This document shows positions 54,841 through 63,728 of a DNA stretch of 64,000 bases, piece by piece. The stretch is from assembly GCA_012513225.1 (NCBI GenBank), contig JAAZCQ010000025.1, positions 1-64,000 of the forward strand, read 5' to 3'. Both the position numbers and the translations under genes were made by a program. Source of the stretch: Erysipelotrichaceae bacterium (GTDB lineage Bacteria > Bacillota_I > Bacilli_A > Erysipelotrichales > Erysipelotrichaceae). The number at the start of each line of letters is the position of its first letter. The stretch's first letter is position 1. The notes under the pieces were generated by a model that had not been told where the DNA came from, made no database searches, and was given only the letters and a program-made list of their open reading frames with translations.

Positions 54841-55627
54841 AAACAAGTATAGCTGAATCAGATAATGTATCAAAATTACTTGTATATAAATCTAATATAT
54901 CTTGAATACTTGTATTCTTTCTTTTTTCACCTTCAAGAATAGTAAGTATTTTTCCATTTGACATTACAATAGTTTTATTTCCATATTTTAAAGCATTTTC
55001 TATATTATGGGTAATCATTAAAGTAGTAATGTTGTTTTCTTTTACTATTTTATCTGTTATCTCCATTATTTGTTTACTTGTTTTTGGATCTAATGCTGCA
55101 GTATGTTCATCTAAAAGCAATAATTCGGGAGTTTGAATAGTTGCCATTAACAATGTCAAAGCCTGTCTTTGCCCTCCACTTAGTAAGCCAACAGGGCTTT
55201 TTAATCTGTGCTCCAAACCTAATCCCAACTTTTCACAAGATTTTTTAAATATAGATCTATCTGATTTTCTTACACCAAGTCCCATTCTCATTTGTTTTCC
55301 TCGACTATAAGCTAATCCTAAGTTTTCTTCTATAGTCATACTTGGTGCAGTACCTTTTAATGGATCTTGATACAATCTACCTATATATCTTGATCTTTTA
55401 TATTCTTTTTCATAGGTTATATTTTTACCATTATTAATAATGCTTCCAGAGTATACTTCAATATTTCCTGCAATAGCATTTAATAATGTACTCTTCCCTG
55501 CTCCATTAGAACCTATGACACTAACAAAATCTCCATCATTTAACTCTAAAGAGATATTGTCCAATGCTTTTCTTTCATTAATAGTATCTTTATTAAAAAT
55601 TACTGATAAATTCTCAATTTGCAGCAT
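54839..55627 (-). CDS. trpZ: ABC transporter ATPase, predicted TrpZ
   Basis: The 262-residue ATPase has GSNGAGKSTLLNAIAG (Walker A), the signature LLSGGQRQALTLLMA and LLLDEHTAALDP (Walker B with a His). Its sequence type resembles the branched-chain/TrpXYZ ATPases. It overlaps the permease gene by 14 bases and is the last gene of the T-box operon. Confidence 0.85.
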   Translation of the reverse strand: MLQIENLSVIFNKDTINERKALDNISLELNDGDFVSVIGSNGAGKSTLLNAIAGNIEVYSGSIINNGKNITYEKEYKRSRYIGRLYQDPLKGTAPSMTIEENLGLAYSRGKQMRMGLGVRKSDRSIFKKSCEKLGLGLEHRLKSPVGLLSGGQRQALTLLMATIQTPELLLLDEHTAALDPKTSKQIMEITDKIVKENNITTLMITHNIENALKYGNKTIVMSNGKILTILEGEKRKNTSIQDILDLYTSNFDTLSDSAILV

Positions 55628-56513
55628 TTTTCTTCCTCCATTTAATATAAGCAGGTTTTAAGGTAGGAATCATTATAGCTACTATAACAATTAACGCACT
55701 AAATAATTTTATATCACTTGTAGGTAAACCCAATTGAAATGCATATGTAAGAACTAATCTATAGATAATTGCTCCTAAAAATATAGAAATAAGATGGTTT
55801 AATATTCCTCTTGTTTTAAATAAAGTTTCACCAACAATAATATTTGCTAAACCCAACACTAACATACCTGTACCAACACTAACAGTAGCGGTTTGAGTGT
55901 ATTGAGCATATATGCATCCAGATAAAGCTACAATACCATTACATAATGCAAATCCCATAATTTTCATAAAATCTGTATTTATGCTACTACTTCTTACCAT
56001 GGCTTCATTATCTCCAGTAGCACGTAAAGACATCCCCACTTGTGTTTTTAAAAAATATACCATTAAAGCTATTATTATTATATTTATAATTAATAATTCT
56101 ATTAAAGGCCCAAAATCATAACCATTAATAATAATTTTATTTTTTAAAATATCAAAAATATTTGAATATCCACCTAAATACAAACTAGGTTTATCCAACA
56201 TAATATGAAGATTTATAGAATACAAACCTGTCATTGTAAGTATGCCTGCAAGAATTGCATGCATGTTTAATTTTGTATGTAATAGCCCAGTAATTATCCC
56301 TGTTAAACTTCCTCCTAATATTGCAAAAATTAATCCTAAGAATGGTTGGTTATTAAGAGTAAAAGCACTACTGATAGCAAGACCAGTAACAAAACTACCA
56401 TCAACAGTTAAGTCAGGCAAGTTTAATATTCTAAAAGCTATATATAAACCAATTGATAATATGGCAAAGATACTTCCAAGTTCTAAGCCACCCATGATGG
56501 TAGTAAAATTCAT
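55614..56513 (-). CDS. trpY: ABC transporter permease, predicted TrpY
   Basis: The 299-residue protein has about eight membrane segments and the LivH-like signature MSLRATGDNEAMVRSSSIN. Gene order (binding protein, permease, ATPase) and the tryptophan T-box identify it as the membrane part of a TrpXYZ tryptophan importer; specificity is inferred from the leader, not shown by the protein. Confidence 0.83.
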   Translation of the reverse strand: MNFTTIMGGLELGSIFAILSIGLYIAFRILNLPDLTVDGSFVTGLAISSAFTLNNQPFLGLIFAILGGSLTGIITGLLHTKLNMHAILAGILTMTGLYSINLHIMLDKPSLYLGGYSNIFDILKNKIIINGYDFGPLIELLIINIIIIALMVYFLKTQVGMSLRATGDNEAMVRSSSINTDFMKIMGFALCNGIVALSGCIYAQYTQTATVSVGTGMLVLGLANIIVGETLFKTRGILNHLISIFLGAIIYRLVLTYAFQLGLPTSDIKLFSALIVIVAIMIPTLKPAYIKWRKKNAAN

Positions 56514-56514
56514 T

Positions 56515-57498
56515 TTATTCTCCTATTTCTATTAATTTTGGATCATTTGCAATTGATTCTGGAAGAGTAATTCCTAAAGATTCTAAAGTATTCTTATTAA
56601 TATATATACTTAAATTTGAATCAAATGTTTCTACTGGGATATCACTAATTAAAGTTCCTTTTAACACTTTATCTACCATGTTTGCTGTTTCTATTCCTAA
56701 ATCTGAATAATCAATTCCAACAGTAGCTAAACCACCATCCATTACCATTGAATCTGCTCCAACATAAACTGGTATATTTGCTTTAATGCCTTCTGAAGCT
56801 AATATTGCCATTGCTTCTGCTACTGTATTATCCGTTGGTACAAATATAAAATCAACCTTATTAGCAATAACACTTGAAGCTGTTTGTAATTCACTACTTA
56901 CAGAAATAGTTGCAGTCTCTACTGTTAAGCCCTTTTCTAATGCATATTCTTGTAATATTTTTAAATTTGATACAGAATTGTCTTCTCCAGCATTGTATAT
57001 ATAGCCAACAGTTTTAGCTTCTGGATCAATTGTTAAAGCTAAATCTATAATTTGTTTAACTTTTACTGGATCACTTGTTCCTGTTACATTATCACTTGTA
57101 TCATCAAGTGCCTTAACTACATTTGCTCCTACTGGATCTGATATGGCAGAGAAAATAATAGGTGTTTCAGAAGATAAAGATAAAGCAGCTTGTGCTACTG
57201 GAGTTGTAATTGCTACAACCACATCAACATTTTCAGCTTTTAAATTCTGCATAATTGTAGGCAAGTTAGCAACATCTCCTTGTGCATTCACAAATTTAAT
57301 AACACAATTTTCAGAATCTTTGTATCCTAGTGTATCTAATTGATCAAGTATTGCATCTTTAATAATATTTAAAGAAGTATGCTCCACAAGTTGAACGATG
57401 CCTATTACTGGTTTATCATCGTTTGTTTCATTAATAGTTTGCTTAGAACACCCGGTAACTAGCATTAGAGTTAAAGCGATTTTTAATAGTTTTTTCAT
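56515..57498 (-). CDS. trpX: substrate-binding lipoprotein, predicted TrpX
   Basis: The 327-residue protein is a lipoprotein (signal ending LMLVTGC) and belongs to the TrpX/DUF534 binding-protein family: GIVQLVEHTSLNIIKDAILDQL and TTPVAQAALSLSSETPIIFSAISDPVGA match it. It starts the trpXYZ-type operon 50 bases after the T-box terminator and would bind tryptophan or a related amino acid outside the cell. Confidence 0.88.
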   Translation of the reverse strand: MKKLLKIALTLMLVTGCSKQTINETNDDKPVIGIVQLVEHTSLNIIKDAILDQLDTLGYKDSENCVIKFVNAQGDVANLPTIMQNLKAENVDVVVAITTPVAQAALSLSSETPIIFSAISDPVGANVVKALDDTSDNVTGTSDPVKVKQIIDLALTIDPEAKTVGYIYNAGEDNSVSNLKILQEYALEKGLTVETATISVSSELQTASSVIANKVDFIFVPTDNTVAEAMAILASEGIKANIPVYVGADSMVMDGGLATVGIDYSDLGIETANMVDKVLKGTLISDIPVETFDSNLSIYINKNTLESLGITLPESIANDPKLIEIGE

Positions 57499-57551
57499 AT
57501 ATTTCTCCTTCTAGTTGCAATTTTTCATAGCAAGCTCTTACCAATTAAACA

Positions 57552-57799
57552 AAAAACGCCTATCCTTAAAGGACAAGCGTTATAACCTGCGGTACCACCT
57601 TATTTAGTAAGAATCACTCACTTTACGAAAATGCAATCACACTTTCTGTCTGTTAACGGTGACTTTCCGTCTTGAGATACTCGTATATACTTTCATCAAG
57701 CCCTCATGGGTCCATTTACAAACTGTCATCTCTACTAGGTTTCCACCATCCCTAGCTCTCTTTAAGTAACTTGTAAGTTTTATCTCCCAATCATTGGTT
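57552..57799 (-). promoter_or_regulatory. T-box riboswitch with tryptophan (UGG) specifier
   Basis: The minus-strand leader has an AGAGAGC and GGTGG Stem I region (about 57760-57741). A UGG codon at 57714-57712, followed by A and CCC, is the specifier. The invariant T-box sequence AAGGTGGTACCGCAGG lies at 57601-57586, and the terminator ACGCTTGTCC/GGATAGGCGT with TTTTTT at 57581-57551. Uncharged tRNA-Trp would bind and allow read-through into trpXYZ. The specifier was placed by its context in Stem I and is well supported by the tryptophan-type genes downstream. Confidence 0.88.
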
Positions 57800-57805
57800 T
57801 CTTAA

Positions 57806-57834
57806 ATACTAACTTTTTAAAATGAAACTGTCAA
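57806..57834 (-). promoter_or_regulatory. promoter of the T-box operon
   Basis: On the minus strand a perfect TTGACA (57834-57829), 17 bases, and TAGTAT (57811-57806). Transcription would begin near 57799, just before Stem I. The remaining bases to the yqeY stop (57862) hold nothing else. Confidence 0.7.
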
Positions 57835-57861
57835 CATTTATTTCTGAAAATATTTACATAA

Positions 57862-58305
57862 TTATTTTAATAACGAAGATAATGCTTCATTAACAATCTT
57901 GCCATCTACTTGTCCTTTATAATTTAAAAGGATGTTTTTCATAATAATACCTTGATTTTTTTTAATTGGTTCTATATTTTCTTTTTCCATTAAATCTTGA
58001 ATAATAATTGTTATTTCTTCTTTTGAAAGTTGCTTTGGAAGATAGGATTCTAATATACTTATCTTTCTTTTTGTATCTTCTATCATTTGTACTCTATCTT
58101 GTGGTGTTTGATTAAGAGAATCTTTTGTTTGTTTAAGTTCTTTTTGAATAAATGTATACTCTTCATTTAAACTTAACTCTCTTTTTTCTTCTTTTTCAGC
58201 TAGTGAAATTGCAGAGATAACTAAGGTTAATACCCCTTTTTTTATACTATCTTTATCCCTCATTGCTTGAATATTATCTTTTTTTAATTTTTGTAATAGT
58301 TCCAT
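57862..58305 (-). CDS. yqeY: GatB/YqeY domain protein
   Basis: The 147-residue protein matches YqeY: LKKDNIQAMRDKDSIKKGVLTLV near the start and SYLPKQLSKEEI, with the GatB-tail fold. YqeY resembles the tRNA-binding tail of GatB and may act in amidotransferase-related tRNA contact; the function is not settled. It reads divergently from the ABC exporter. Confidence 0.93.
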   Translation of the reverse strand: MELLQKLKKDNIQAMRDKDSIKKGVLTLVISAISLAEKEEKRELSLNEEYTFIQKELKQTKDSLNQTPQDRVQMIEDTKRKISILESYLPKQLSKEEITIIIQDLMEKENIEPIKKNQGIIMKNILLNYKGQVDGKIVNEALSSLLK

Positions 58306-58386
58306 ATGATTTCTCCTATTTATATTATATCTTAATATTTGAATATATTTACTTAATGATGTATCATTTTTTAATTGGAGGTTAGA

Positions 58387-60123
58387 ATGAATAAAGAATA
58401 TATTAAAAAATTTATAAGTTATTATAAGCCTTATAAAATGTTATTTTTTATGGATATGTTATGTGCTCTTACTGTTGCAGGCATATCTTTAATAATTCCA
58501 TTAATCACAAGACATATTACAAATGTGGTTCTAGTTGGGGATTCTAGTTTAATGATGAGTAGAATTATAAAGCTAGGCTTATTAATGCTTGGTTTAGTAG
58601 TTATAGAGTTTATATGTAATTACTTTATTACATATAAAGGCCACCTTATGGGTGTATATATGGAAACAGATTTAAGAAATGAATTATTTGAACATTATCA
58701 AAAATTATCTTTTAGTTTTTATGATAATCAAAAAGTTGGACAACTTATGTCTAGACTTACTAATGATTTATTTCCTTTAACAGAACTATATCATCATGGA
58801 CCTGAAGACTTAGTTATTTCAATAATTAAGATAGTTGGAGCGTTTATTATATTAATAAATGTTAATATACAATTAACTTTATTAATATTTATATTTATTC
58901 CTATAATGGTTGTTATAGTTTTATTTTTCTTTAGAAAAATGAAAAATGCTTCAAAAGTAAATAAACAAGTTATAGGTGATATCAATGCTACTATTGAAGA
59001 TAATTTATCAGGAATTAGAGTTGTAAAATCTTTTACAAATGAAGAAGATGAACTAGAAAAATTTAGAGTTGATAATCATAGATTTATTAAGAGTAAGGGT
59101 AATGCATATAAATACATGGCTGGGTTTCATACATCAATATCTCTTACATCAAGTTTATTAAATATTTCAGTTATAGTATTAGGAGCTTTATTTATTAGTA
59201 AAGATAAAATATTACTAGGCGATTTACTTACTTATCTTCTATATATAAACAATCTTCTTGAGCCAATAAAAAAACTAATAAATTTTACAGAACAATATAA
59301 TGAAGGTATTACTGGTTTTGAAAGATTTATGGAAATGATGGAGATAAATCCAGATATTATTGATAGTAAAGATGCTAAATCATTATTAGATGCAAAAGGT
59401 CGTGTTAGATTCAATAATGTTTCATTTAAATATAATGATACTGATGAATATGTACTTAAAAACATTAACTTAGATGTTGATGAGGGTGAATATATTGCAT
59501 TAGTAGGAGAAAGTGGTGTTGGGAAAACTACTCTATGTTCACTAATACCAAGATTTTATGATGTAAGTGGTGGATCTATAACAATAGATGATATAAATAT
59601 AAAAGATGTAACTCTTAAATCATTAAGAAGCAATATTGGTATAGTTCAACAAGATGTTTATCTATTTGCGGGTACTATAATGGACAATATTAGATATGGT
59701 AAGCCAGATGCTAGTGATGAAGAAATAATCAAAGCAGCTAAATTAGCTAATGCCCATGATTTCATTAGTGAATTTATTGATGGGTATAATACAGATATTG
59801 GTCAAAGAGGAGTTAAACTATCAGGCGGACAAAAACAAAGAATTTCTATCGCAAGAGTATTCTTAAAAAATCCTAGTATTTTAATATTTGATGAAGCAAC
59901 ATCTGCACTTGATAATGAATCAGAAAAAGTAGTTCAAGATTCTTTAGAATTATTATCTAAAAATAGAACTACATTTGTTATAGCACACAGACTTTCTACT
60001 ATTAGAAATGCTCAAAGAATTATTGTTTTATCAGATGATGGTATAAAAGAGAGTGGAACTCATGAGGAATTATTAAAAAAAGATGGAATATATTCCCATC
60101 TTTATAACATGCAGTTTAATTAA
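58387..60123 (+). CDS. ABC exporter, fused membrane and ATPase domains
   Basis: The 578-residue half-transporter has six membrane segments (about 18-310) and a C-terminal ATPase with GESGVGKTTLCSLIP (Walker A), KLSGGQKQRISIAR and ILIFDEATSALDNE, then IAHRLSTI. It resembles MsbA/BmrA-type multidrug or lipid exporters and would function as a homodimer or with a partner. The start is the ATG at 58387 after GGAGG; the upstream TTG is rejected. Its stop overlaps the convergent aroQ-like stop in a TTAATTAA palindrome (60116-60123). Confidence 0.93.
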   Translation: MNKEYIKKFISYYKPYKMLFFMDMLCALTVAGISLIIPLITRHITNVVLVGDSSLMMSRIIKLGLLMLGLVVIEFICNYFITYKGHLMGVYMETDLRNELFEHYQKLSFSFYDNQKVGQLMSRLTNDLFPLTELYHHGPEDLVISIIKIVGAFIILINVNIQLTLLIFIFIPIMVVIVLFFFRKMKNASKVNKQVIGDINATIEDNLSGIRVVKSFTNEEDELEKFRVDNHRFIKSKGNAYKYMAGFHTSISLTSSLLNISVIVLGALFISKDKILLGDLLTYLLYINNLLEPIKKLINFTEQYNEGITGFERFMEMMEINPDIIDSKDAKSLLDAKGRVRFNNVSFKYNDTDEYVLKNINLDVDEGEYIALVGESGVGKTTLCSLIPRFYDVSGGSITIDDINIKDVTLKSLRSNIGIVQQDVYLFAGTIMDNIRYGKPDASDEEIIKAAKLANAHDFISEFIDGYNTDIGQRGVKLSGGQKQRISIARVFLKNPSILIFDEATSALDNESEKVVQDSLELLSKNRTTFVIAHRLSTIRNAQRIIVLSDDGIKESGTHEELLKKDGIYSHLYNMQFN

Positions 60124-60382
60124 TGTCTGATTGATATTTCTTAGAAACAATAAATATATTTTGTAAAAATTCAATATAATATTTTTCTAAAGCCTTGTCT
60201 TGTAAATAGCCAAGGTTTTTATTTATTAAAAATTCTTCTCTTCCTGTATCATTAATCGATAAATTATTTTCTATTTTATAATCTATCACATCTTTTACTG
60301 CTTTAAATCTTTTTTCAAATAACTCTACCATTTCTTTATCTACTTCTTCAATTGTTAATCTAGCTTGCTCTAATTTATTCAT
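60116..60382 (-). CDS. chorismate mutase type II (AroQ)-like protein
   Basis: From the ATG at 60382 the protein is 88 residues and starts MNKLEQARLTIEEVDKEMVELFEKR, the AroQ helix-1 pattern (R...D..L..L...R). The C-terminal helix QDKALEKYYIEFLQNIFIVSKKYQ is consistent. It would convert chorismate to prephenate; a few active-site positions cannot be checked without alignment. It overlaps the end of the GltD-like gene by 8 bases. Confidence 0.75.
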   Translation of the reverse strand: MNKLEQARLTIEEVDKEMVELFEKRFKAVKDVIDYKIENNLSINDTGREEFLINKNLGYLQDKALEKYYIEFLQNIFIVSKKYQSDIN

Positions 60383-61607
60383 TTTGTAATAATCCTTGAC
60401 AATATAAGTCCATGTTTTTAGCAATTTGTTTAGCTGTTGCAATTGCATTTACAACTGTTTTAGCACCACTAACAACATCTCCACTTCCAAATATACCAGT
60501 CATTGAAGTTTGACCTTTAGAATCAGTTACTAATAGTCCCCATTTATTTAATTCTATATTAGATGTTGATACTAAGTTTTTCTTTGTTGTTTGACTAACA
60601 GCAATAATTACTGCATCACATTTAACTAAAGTTTTACTTCCTTCAATAATTTTAGTTTGAACTTTGCCATTTTCATCAACATAGTTTTCAGTATCTTCAA
60701 ATATTGCTCCATCAAAAGTAAATTCTTTTGGTGCCTTAAACATTTCAAATTTAACTCCTTCTGCTATTGCTTCTTCAATTTCAGGTTTGTTTGCAGGCAT
60801 ATTTTCAAATGTTTTTCTATAATATACAGTTACATCTTTACCCTGTCTTTTTGCAGTTCTTGCAGCATCCATAGCTACATTTCCACCACCAATAACAATA
60901 ACCTTTTCTTTAAAATCAAATGTTTCAGGAGATCTTAAATAATCAATAGCATAATGAATATGGCCCAAGGATTCACCTTTTATATTTAACTCTTTAGGTT
61001 TTCCAGCACCAGTCCCAACAAAAATAGCATCATAACCATCTTCTACTAGCTTATCAAGAGTTATTACTGTACCAATTAAAGTATTTGGTCTAACTACAAC
61101 ACCCAATTCTTTTAATAAAACCTCATATTTATCTACAATACTTTTATCTAATCTAAAATCAGGGATTCCATATCTTAATACCCCACCAATTCTTGGTGCT
61201 TCATCAAATAAAGTTACATAGTATCCTTTTCTTGCAAGAATAATTGCAACAGTTAGCCCAGCTGGGCCTCCTCCAACTACCGCAATAGTTTTTCCATTTA
61301 GTTCAGGTTTTTCAAAGTGTAATTTTTCTAAATAATCTAATGAAAGCTCTTCTTCTATTTTATGAAATTCTATTGGATCACCTTTAATACCTCTTATACA
61401 ATTCCCCTTACATTGACTATCCCAATCACAAACAAGTGAGCATACACTTGAAAATGGATTGTTTTCAAACAATATTTCTTGAGCCTCTAAATATTTTCCC
61501 TCTTTATACAATGAAATTACCTTAGGTATATCAGTATTTATGGGACAAGCTGCTTGACACCTAGCATTTTTACACAGTAAGCAACGATTAGCTTCATCAA
61601 TATTCAT
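60375..61607 (-). CDS. GltD-like NADPH-dependent flavoprotein oxidoreductase
   Basis: The 410-residue protein has N-terminal cysteines typical of the GltD iron-sulfur region (CLLCKNARCQAACP, CSLVCDWDSQCKGNC), a FAD motif VVGGGPAGLTVA, an NAD(P) motif VIGGGNVAMDAART, and the C-terminal GIFGSGDVVSGAKTVVNA. It is the electron-input subunit type of glutamate synthase, NfnB or sulfide dehydrogenase. No GltB large subunit is adjacent, so the partner is open. I start at the ATG at 61607 after GAGGTG. Confidence 0.92.
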   Translation of the reverse strand: MNIDEANRCLLCKNARCQAACPINTDIPKVISLYKEGKYLEAQEILFENNPFSSVCSLVCDWDSQCKGNCIRGIKGDPIEFHKIEEELSLDYLEKLHFEKPELNGKTIAVVGGGPAGLTVAIILARKGYYVTLFDEAPRIGGVLRYGIPDFRLDKSIVDKYEVLLKELGVVVRPNTLIGTVITLDKLVEDGYDAIFVGTGAGKPKELNIKGESLGHIHYAIDYLRSPETFDFKEKVIVIGGGNVAMDAARTAKRQGKDVTVYYRKTFENMPANKPEIEEAIAEGVKFEMFKAPKEFTFDGAIFEDTENYVDENGKVQTKIIEGSKTLVKCDAVIIAVSQTTKKNLVSTSNIELNKWGLLVTDSKGQTSMTGIFGSGDVVSGAKTVVNAIATAKQIAKNMDLYCQGLLQNE

Positions 61608-61624
61608 AATTATCACCTCTTATC

Positions 61625-61659
61625 TTGATTATTATACCTAAAAACTAATATAATGTGAA
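61625..61659. promoter_or_regulatory. overlapping divergent promoters for gltD-like and ATP-grasp genes
   Basis: On the minus strand TTCACA (61659-61654), 17 bases, TATAAT (61636-61631) serves the GltD-like gene. On the plus strand TTGATT (61625-61630), 18 bases, TATAAT (61649-61654) serves the ATP-grasp gene. The two sets overlap, so simultaneous use is unlikely. Confidence 0.65.
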
Positions 61660-61715
61660 TAATACTAATCTTTTATAAATTATTTAAGAAATAAAAGTTG
61701 AAGGGGGTCTTTATT

Positions 61716-62909
61716 ATGAAGGTTATATTCATTTCTCCAACATTTCCAAAAACCTATTATCAATTTCCAGTTGCAAGCAAAAATGCTGGAATGACAACAT
61801 TAGGTATTGCTGAAGATTCTTATGAATCTCTTAACCAAGAACTCAAAAATTCTTTGGATGATTATTATCAAGTCCATTCACTTGAAAATTATGAAGAAGT
61901 TTATAAAGCAGTAGCATATTTTTCATTTAAGTATGGAAAAATTGATTATATTGAATCAAATAATGAGTATTGGTTAGAACAAGATGCTAAACTTAGAACT
62001 GATTTTAATATCACCACAAGTTATAACACAAAAGATTTACAAAGTTTTAAATTTAAATCTGGTATGAAAAAGTTTTATGAAGATGCAGGAATAAAATTTG
62101 CTAGATATCATATGGTAACAAATTTAGAAGAAGGACAAAAATTTATTAAGGAAGTTGGATATCCAGTAGTTGTAAAACCTGATAATGGTGTAGGAGCAAA
62201 TGCCACTTATAAAATATCAAATAGTAAAGAATTAAAAGAATTCTATAATACTACACTTTATACACAATACATTATGGAAGAATTTGTTCCAGGAGAAATA
62301 GTTTCTTATGATGGTATTGCTGGACCAAACAGTGAAATTATATTTGAAATGAGTGAAGTATTTACTGAAAATGTAATGGAAATTGTTAACAATGCTTCTG
62401 AATGTTTCTACTACACTAATAGAGAAATGCCTGAGAATATTTTAAAGGCAGGTAGAGCAACAATAGCTTCATTTAAACCAAGAAATCGATTCTTTCACTG
62501 CGAATTCTTTAGAATGTTAAAAGATAAACCAGGACTAGCTAATAAAGGTGAAATTATAGCGCTAGAAGTTAATATGAGACCTCCTGGAGGATATACCACA
62601 GAACTATTTAATTACGCTAATGACATTAACGTTTATCAAATATACGCTGATATGCTTAAGAATGGCGTAATTAATGTAAACTATAATAGAGACTATTATT
62701 GTGGTTACATCGCAAAAAGAGATGGTTTAAAATATAAACATACACATAAAGAAATTAGTGAAAAATATAAAAATGAGATATTAGTACATGATAGAATGCC
62801 TGATATTTTAGCTACTGCAATGGGAAACGAATTTTACATAGCTAGATTTAAAAAAGAAAAAGATGTTATTAATTGTGCTAAATATATTTATAAGAAAATG
62901 GAGAAATAA
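61716..62909 (+). CDS. ATP-grasp ligase-like protein
   Basis: The 397-residue protein has an N-terminal Rossmann-like region, then the ATP-grasp core with GYPVVVKPDNGVGANAT, QYIMEEFVPGEIVSYDGI (adenine loop), and the metal-binding IIALEVNMRPPGGYTTELF. Proteins of this group are often labelled carbamoyl-phosphate synthase large-subunit-like, but they lack the other CPS domains. They should join a carboxylate to an amine or thiol using ATP; the substrates are unknown. AAGGGGG precedes the ATG at 61716, so the TTG upstream is not used. It directly abuts the esterase gene. Confidence 0.85.
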   Translation: MKVIFISPTFPKTYYQFPVASKNAGMTTLGIAEDSYESLNQELKNSLDDYYQVHSLENYEEVYKAVAYFSFKYGKIDYIESNNEYWLEQDAKLRTDFNITTSYNTKDLQSFKFKSGMKKFYEDAGIKFARYHMVTNLEEGQKFIKEVGYPVVVKPDNGVGANATYKISNSKELKEFYNTTLYTQYIMEEFVPGEIVSYDGIAGPNSEIIFEMSEVFTENVMEIVNNASECFYYTNREMPENILKAGRATIASFKPRNRFFHCEFFRMLKDKPGLANKGEIIALEVNMRPPGGYTTELFNYANDINVYQIYADMLKNGVINVNYNRDYYCGYIAKRDGLKYKHTHKEISEKYKNEILVHDRMPDILATAMGNEFYIARFKKEKDVINCAKYIYKKMEK

Positions 62910-63665
62910 ATGGAAACTGCTTACTACAACGAATATAGTTACAATTTAAACAGAAATATGGAATTTAAAGTATATGGACATGGTGGTAGACCTTGTTTAG
63001 TATTTCCATCTCAAGATGGTAGATTTTTTGATTTTGAAAATAATGGAATGGTAGATTCCATTAAAGATTATATTGATGCAGGAAGAATTCAATTATTTTG
63101 TATTGATAGTAATGATAAATATTCTTGGTCTAGTACAGATTGGGATAATAGAAAAAGAATAGAAGCACATGAAGCTTATTATAACTATGTTTGTAATGAA
63201 CTTGTCCCAAGAATATTTGAAATAAATGCCCAATATAATGGAGATTATTACTATGGAGGCCTACTTACTACTGGCTGTAGTATGGGCGCAACCCATGCAC
63301 TTAATTTCTTCTTAAGAAGACCAGATATTTTTGATGGAGTTATTGCACTTAGTGGTGTTTATAGTTCCGACTTCTTCTTTAAGGACTATAGTGATGATTT
63401 AGTCTATCTAAATTCTCCTGTGAACTATTTAGAAGGTATGAGTAATGATTATTATTATGTAGACCTTTATAGACAAAGACAAATAATAATCTGTGTTGGA
63501 CAAGGCAGATGGGAAGAAGAAATGATAAAAGATACCAGAAGAATGAAGGAACTATTTGAGTATAAACAAATTCCTGCTTGGGTAGACTTTTGGGGCTATG
63601 ATGTTGACCATGATTGGCCATGGTGGAGAAAACAGCTACCTTACTATTTACAATATGTGTGTTAG
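62910..63665 (+). CDS. esterase-family alpha/beta hydrolase paired with ATP-grasp
   Basis: The 251-residue protein starts on the base after the ATP-grasp stop. It contains GRPCLVFPSQDGRF, the nucleophile motif TTGCSMGATHAL (Ser in GCSMGA), a DHDWPWW with the probable catalytic His, and no signal peptide. It fits a cytosolic esterase related to the EsterD/CE1-like group. The pairing suggests hydrolysis or transfer of the ATP-grasp product, but no substrate is indicated. A terminator follows at once. Confidence 0.82.
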   Translation: METAYYNEYSYNLNRNMEFKVYGHGGRPCLVFPSQDGRFFDFENNGMVDSIKDYIDAGRIQLFCIDSNDKYSWSSTDWDNRKRIEAHEAYYNYVCNELVPRIFEINAQYNGDYYYGGLLTTGCSMGATHALNFFLRRPDIFDGVIALSGVYSSDFFFKDYSDDLVYLNSPVNYLEGMSNDYYYVDLYRQRQIIICVGQGRWEEEMIKDTRRMKELFEYKQIPAWVDFWGYDVDHDWPWWRKQLPYYLQYVC

Positions 63666-63688
63666 GGATGAATATCATCCCTTTTTTT
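63664..63688 (+). terminator. terminator after the esterase gene
   Basis: AGGGATGA (63664-63671) pairs with TCATCCCT (63675-63682) with a 3-base loop, followed by a T-run to 63688. The stem begins inside the TAG stop (63663-63665). Confidence 0.85.
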
Positions 63689-63699
63689 ATCCAAAAAAT

Positions 63700-63728
63700 T
63701 ATAAAAAAAGATGAGTTATTCACTCATC
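63700..63728 (-). terminator. terminator after the DUF438 protein gene
   Basis: GATGAGT (63710-63716) pairs with ACTCATC (63722-63728); the loop and stem include the TAA stop (63718-63716) of the minus-strand gene, followed by TTTTTTT. It lies back to back with the esterase terminator. Confidence 0.8.

Noticed and set aside
54839-57498. General branched-chain amino acid or drug ABC importer
   Set aside because: The UGG T-box and the TrpX-type binding protein favour tryptophan over these alternatives.
63379-63723. Open frame on the minus strand opposite the esterase gene
   Set aside because: Antisense to a well-supported esterase and its terminator; the true minus-strand gene ends at 63716 in another frame.
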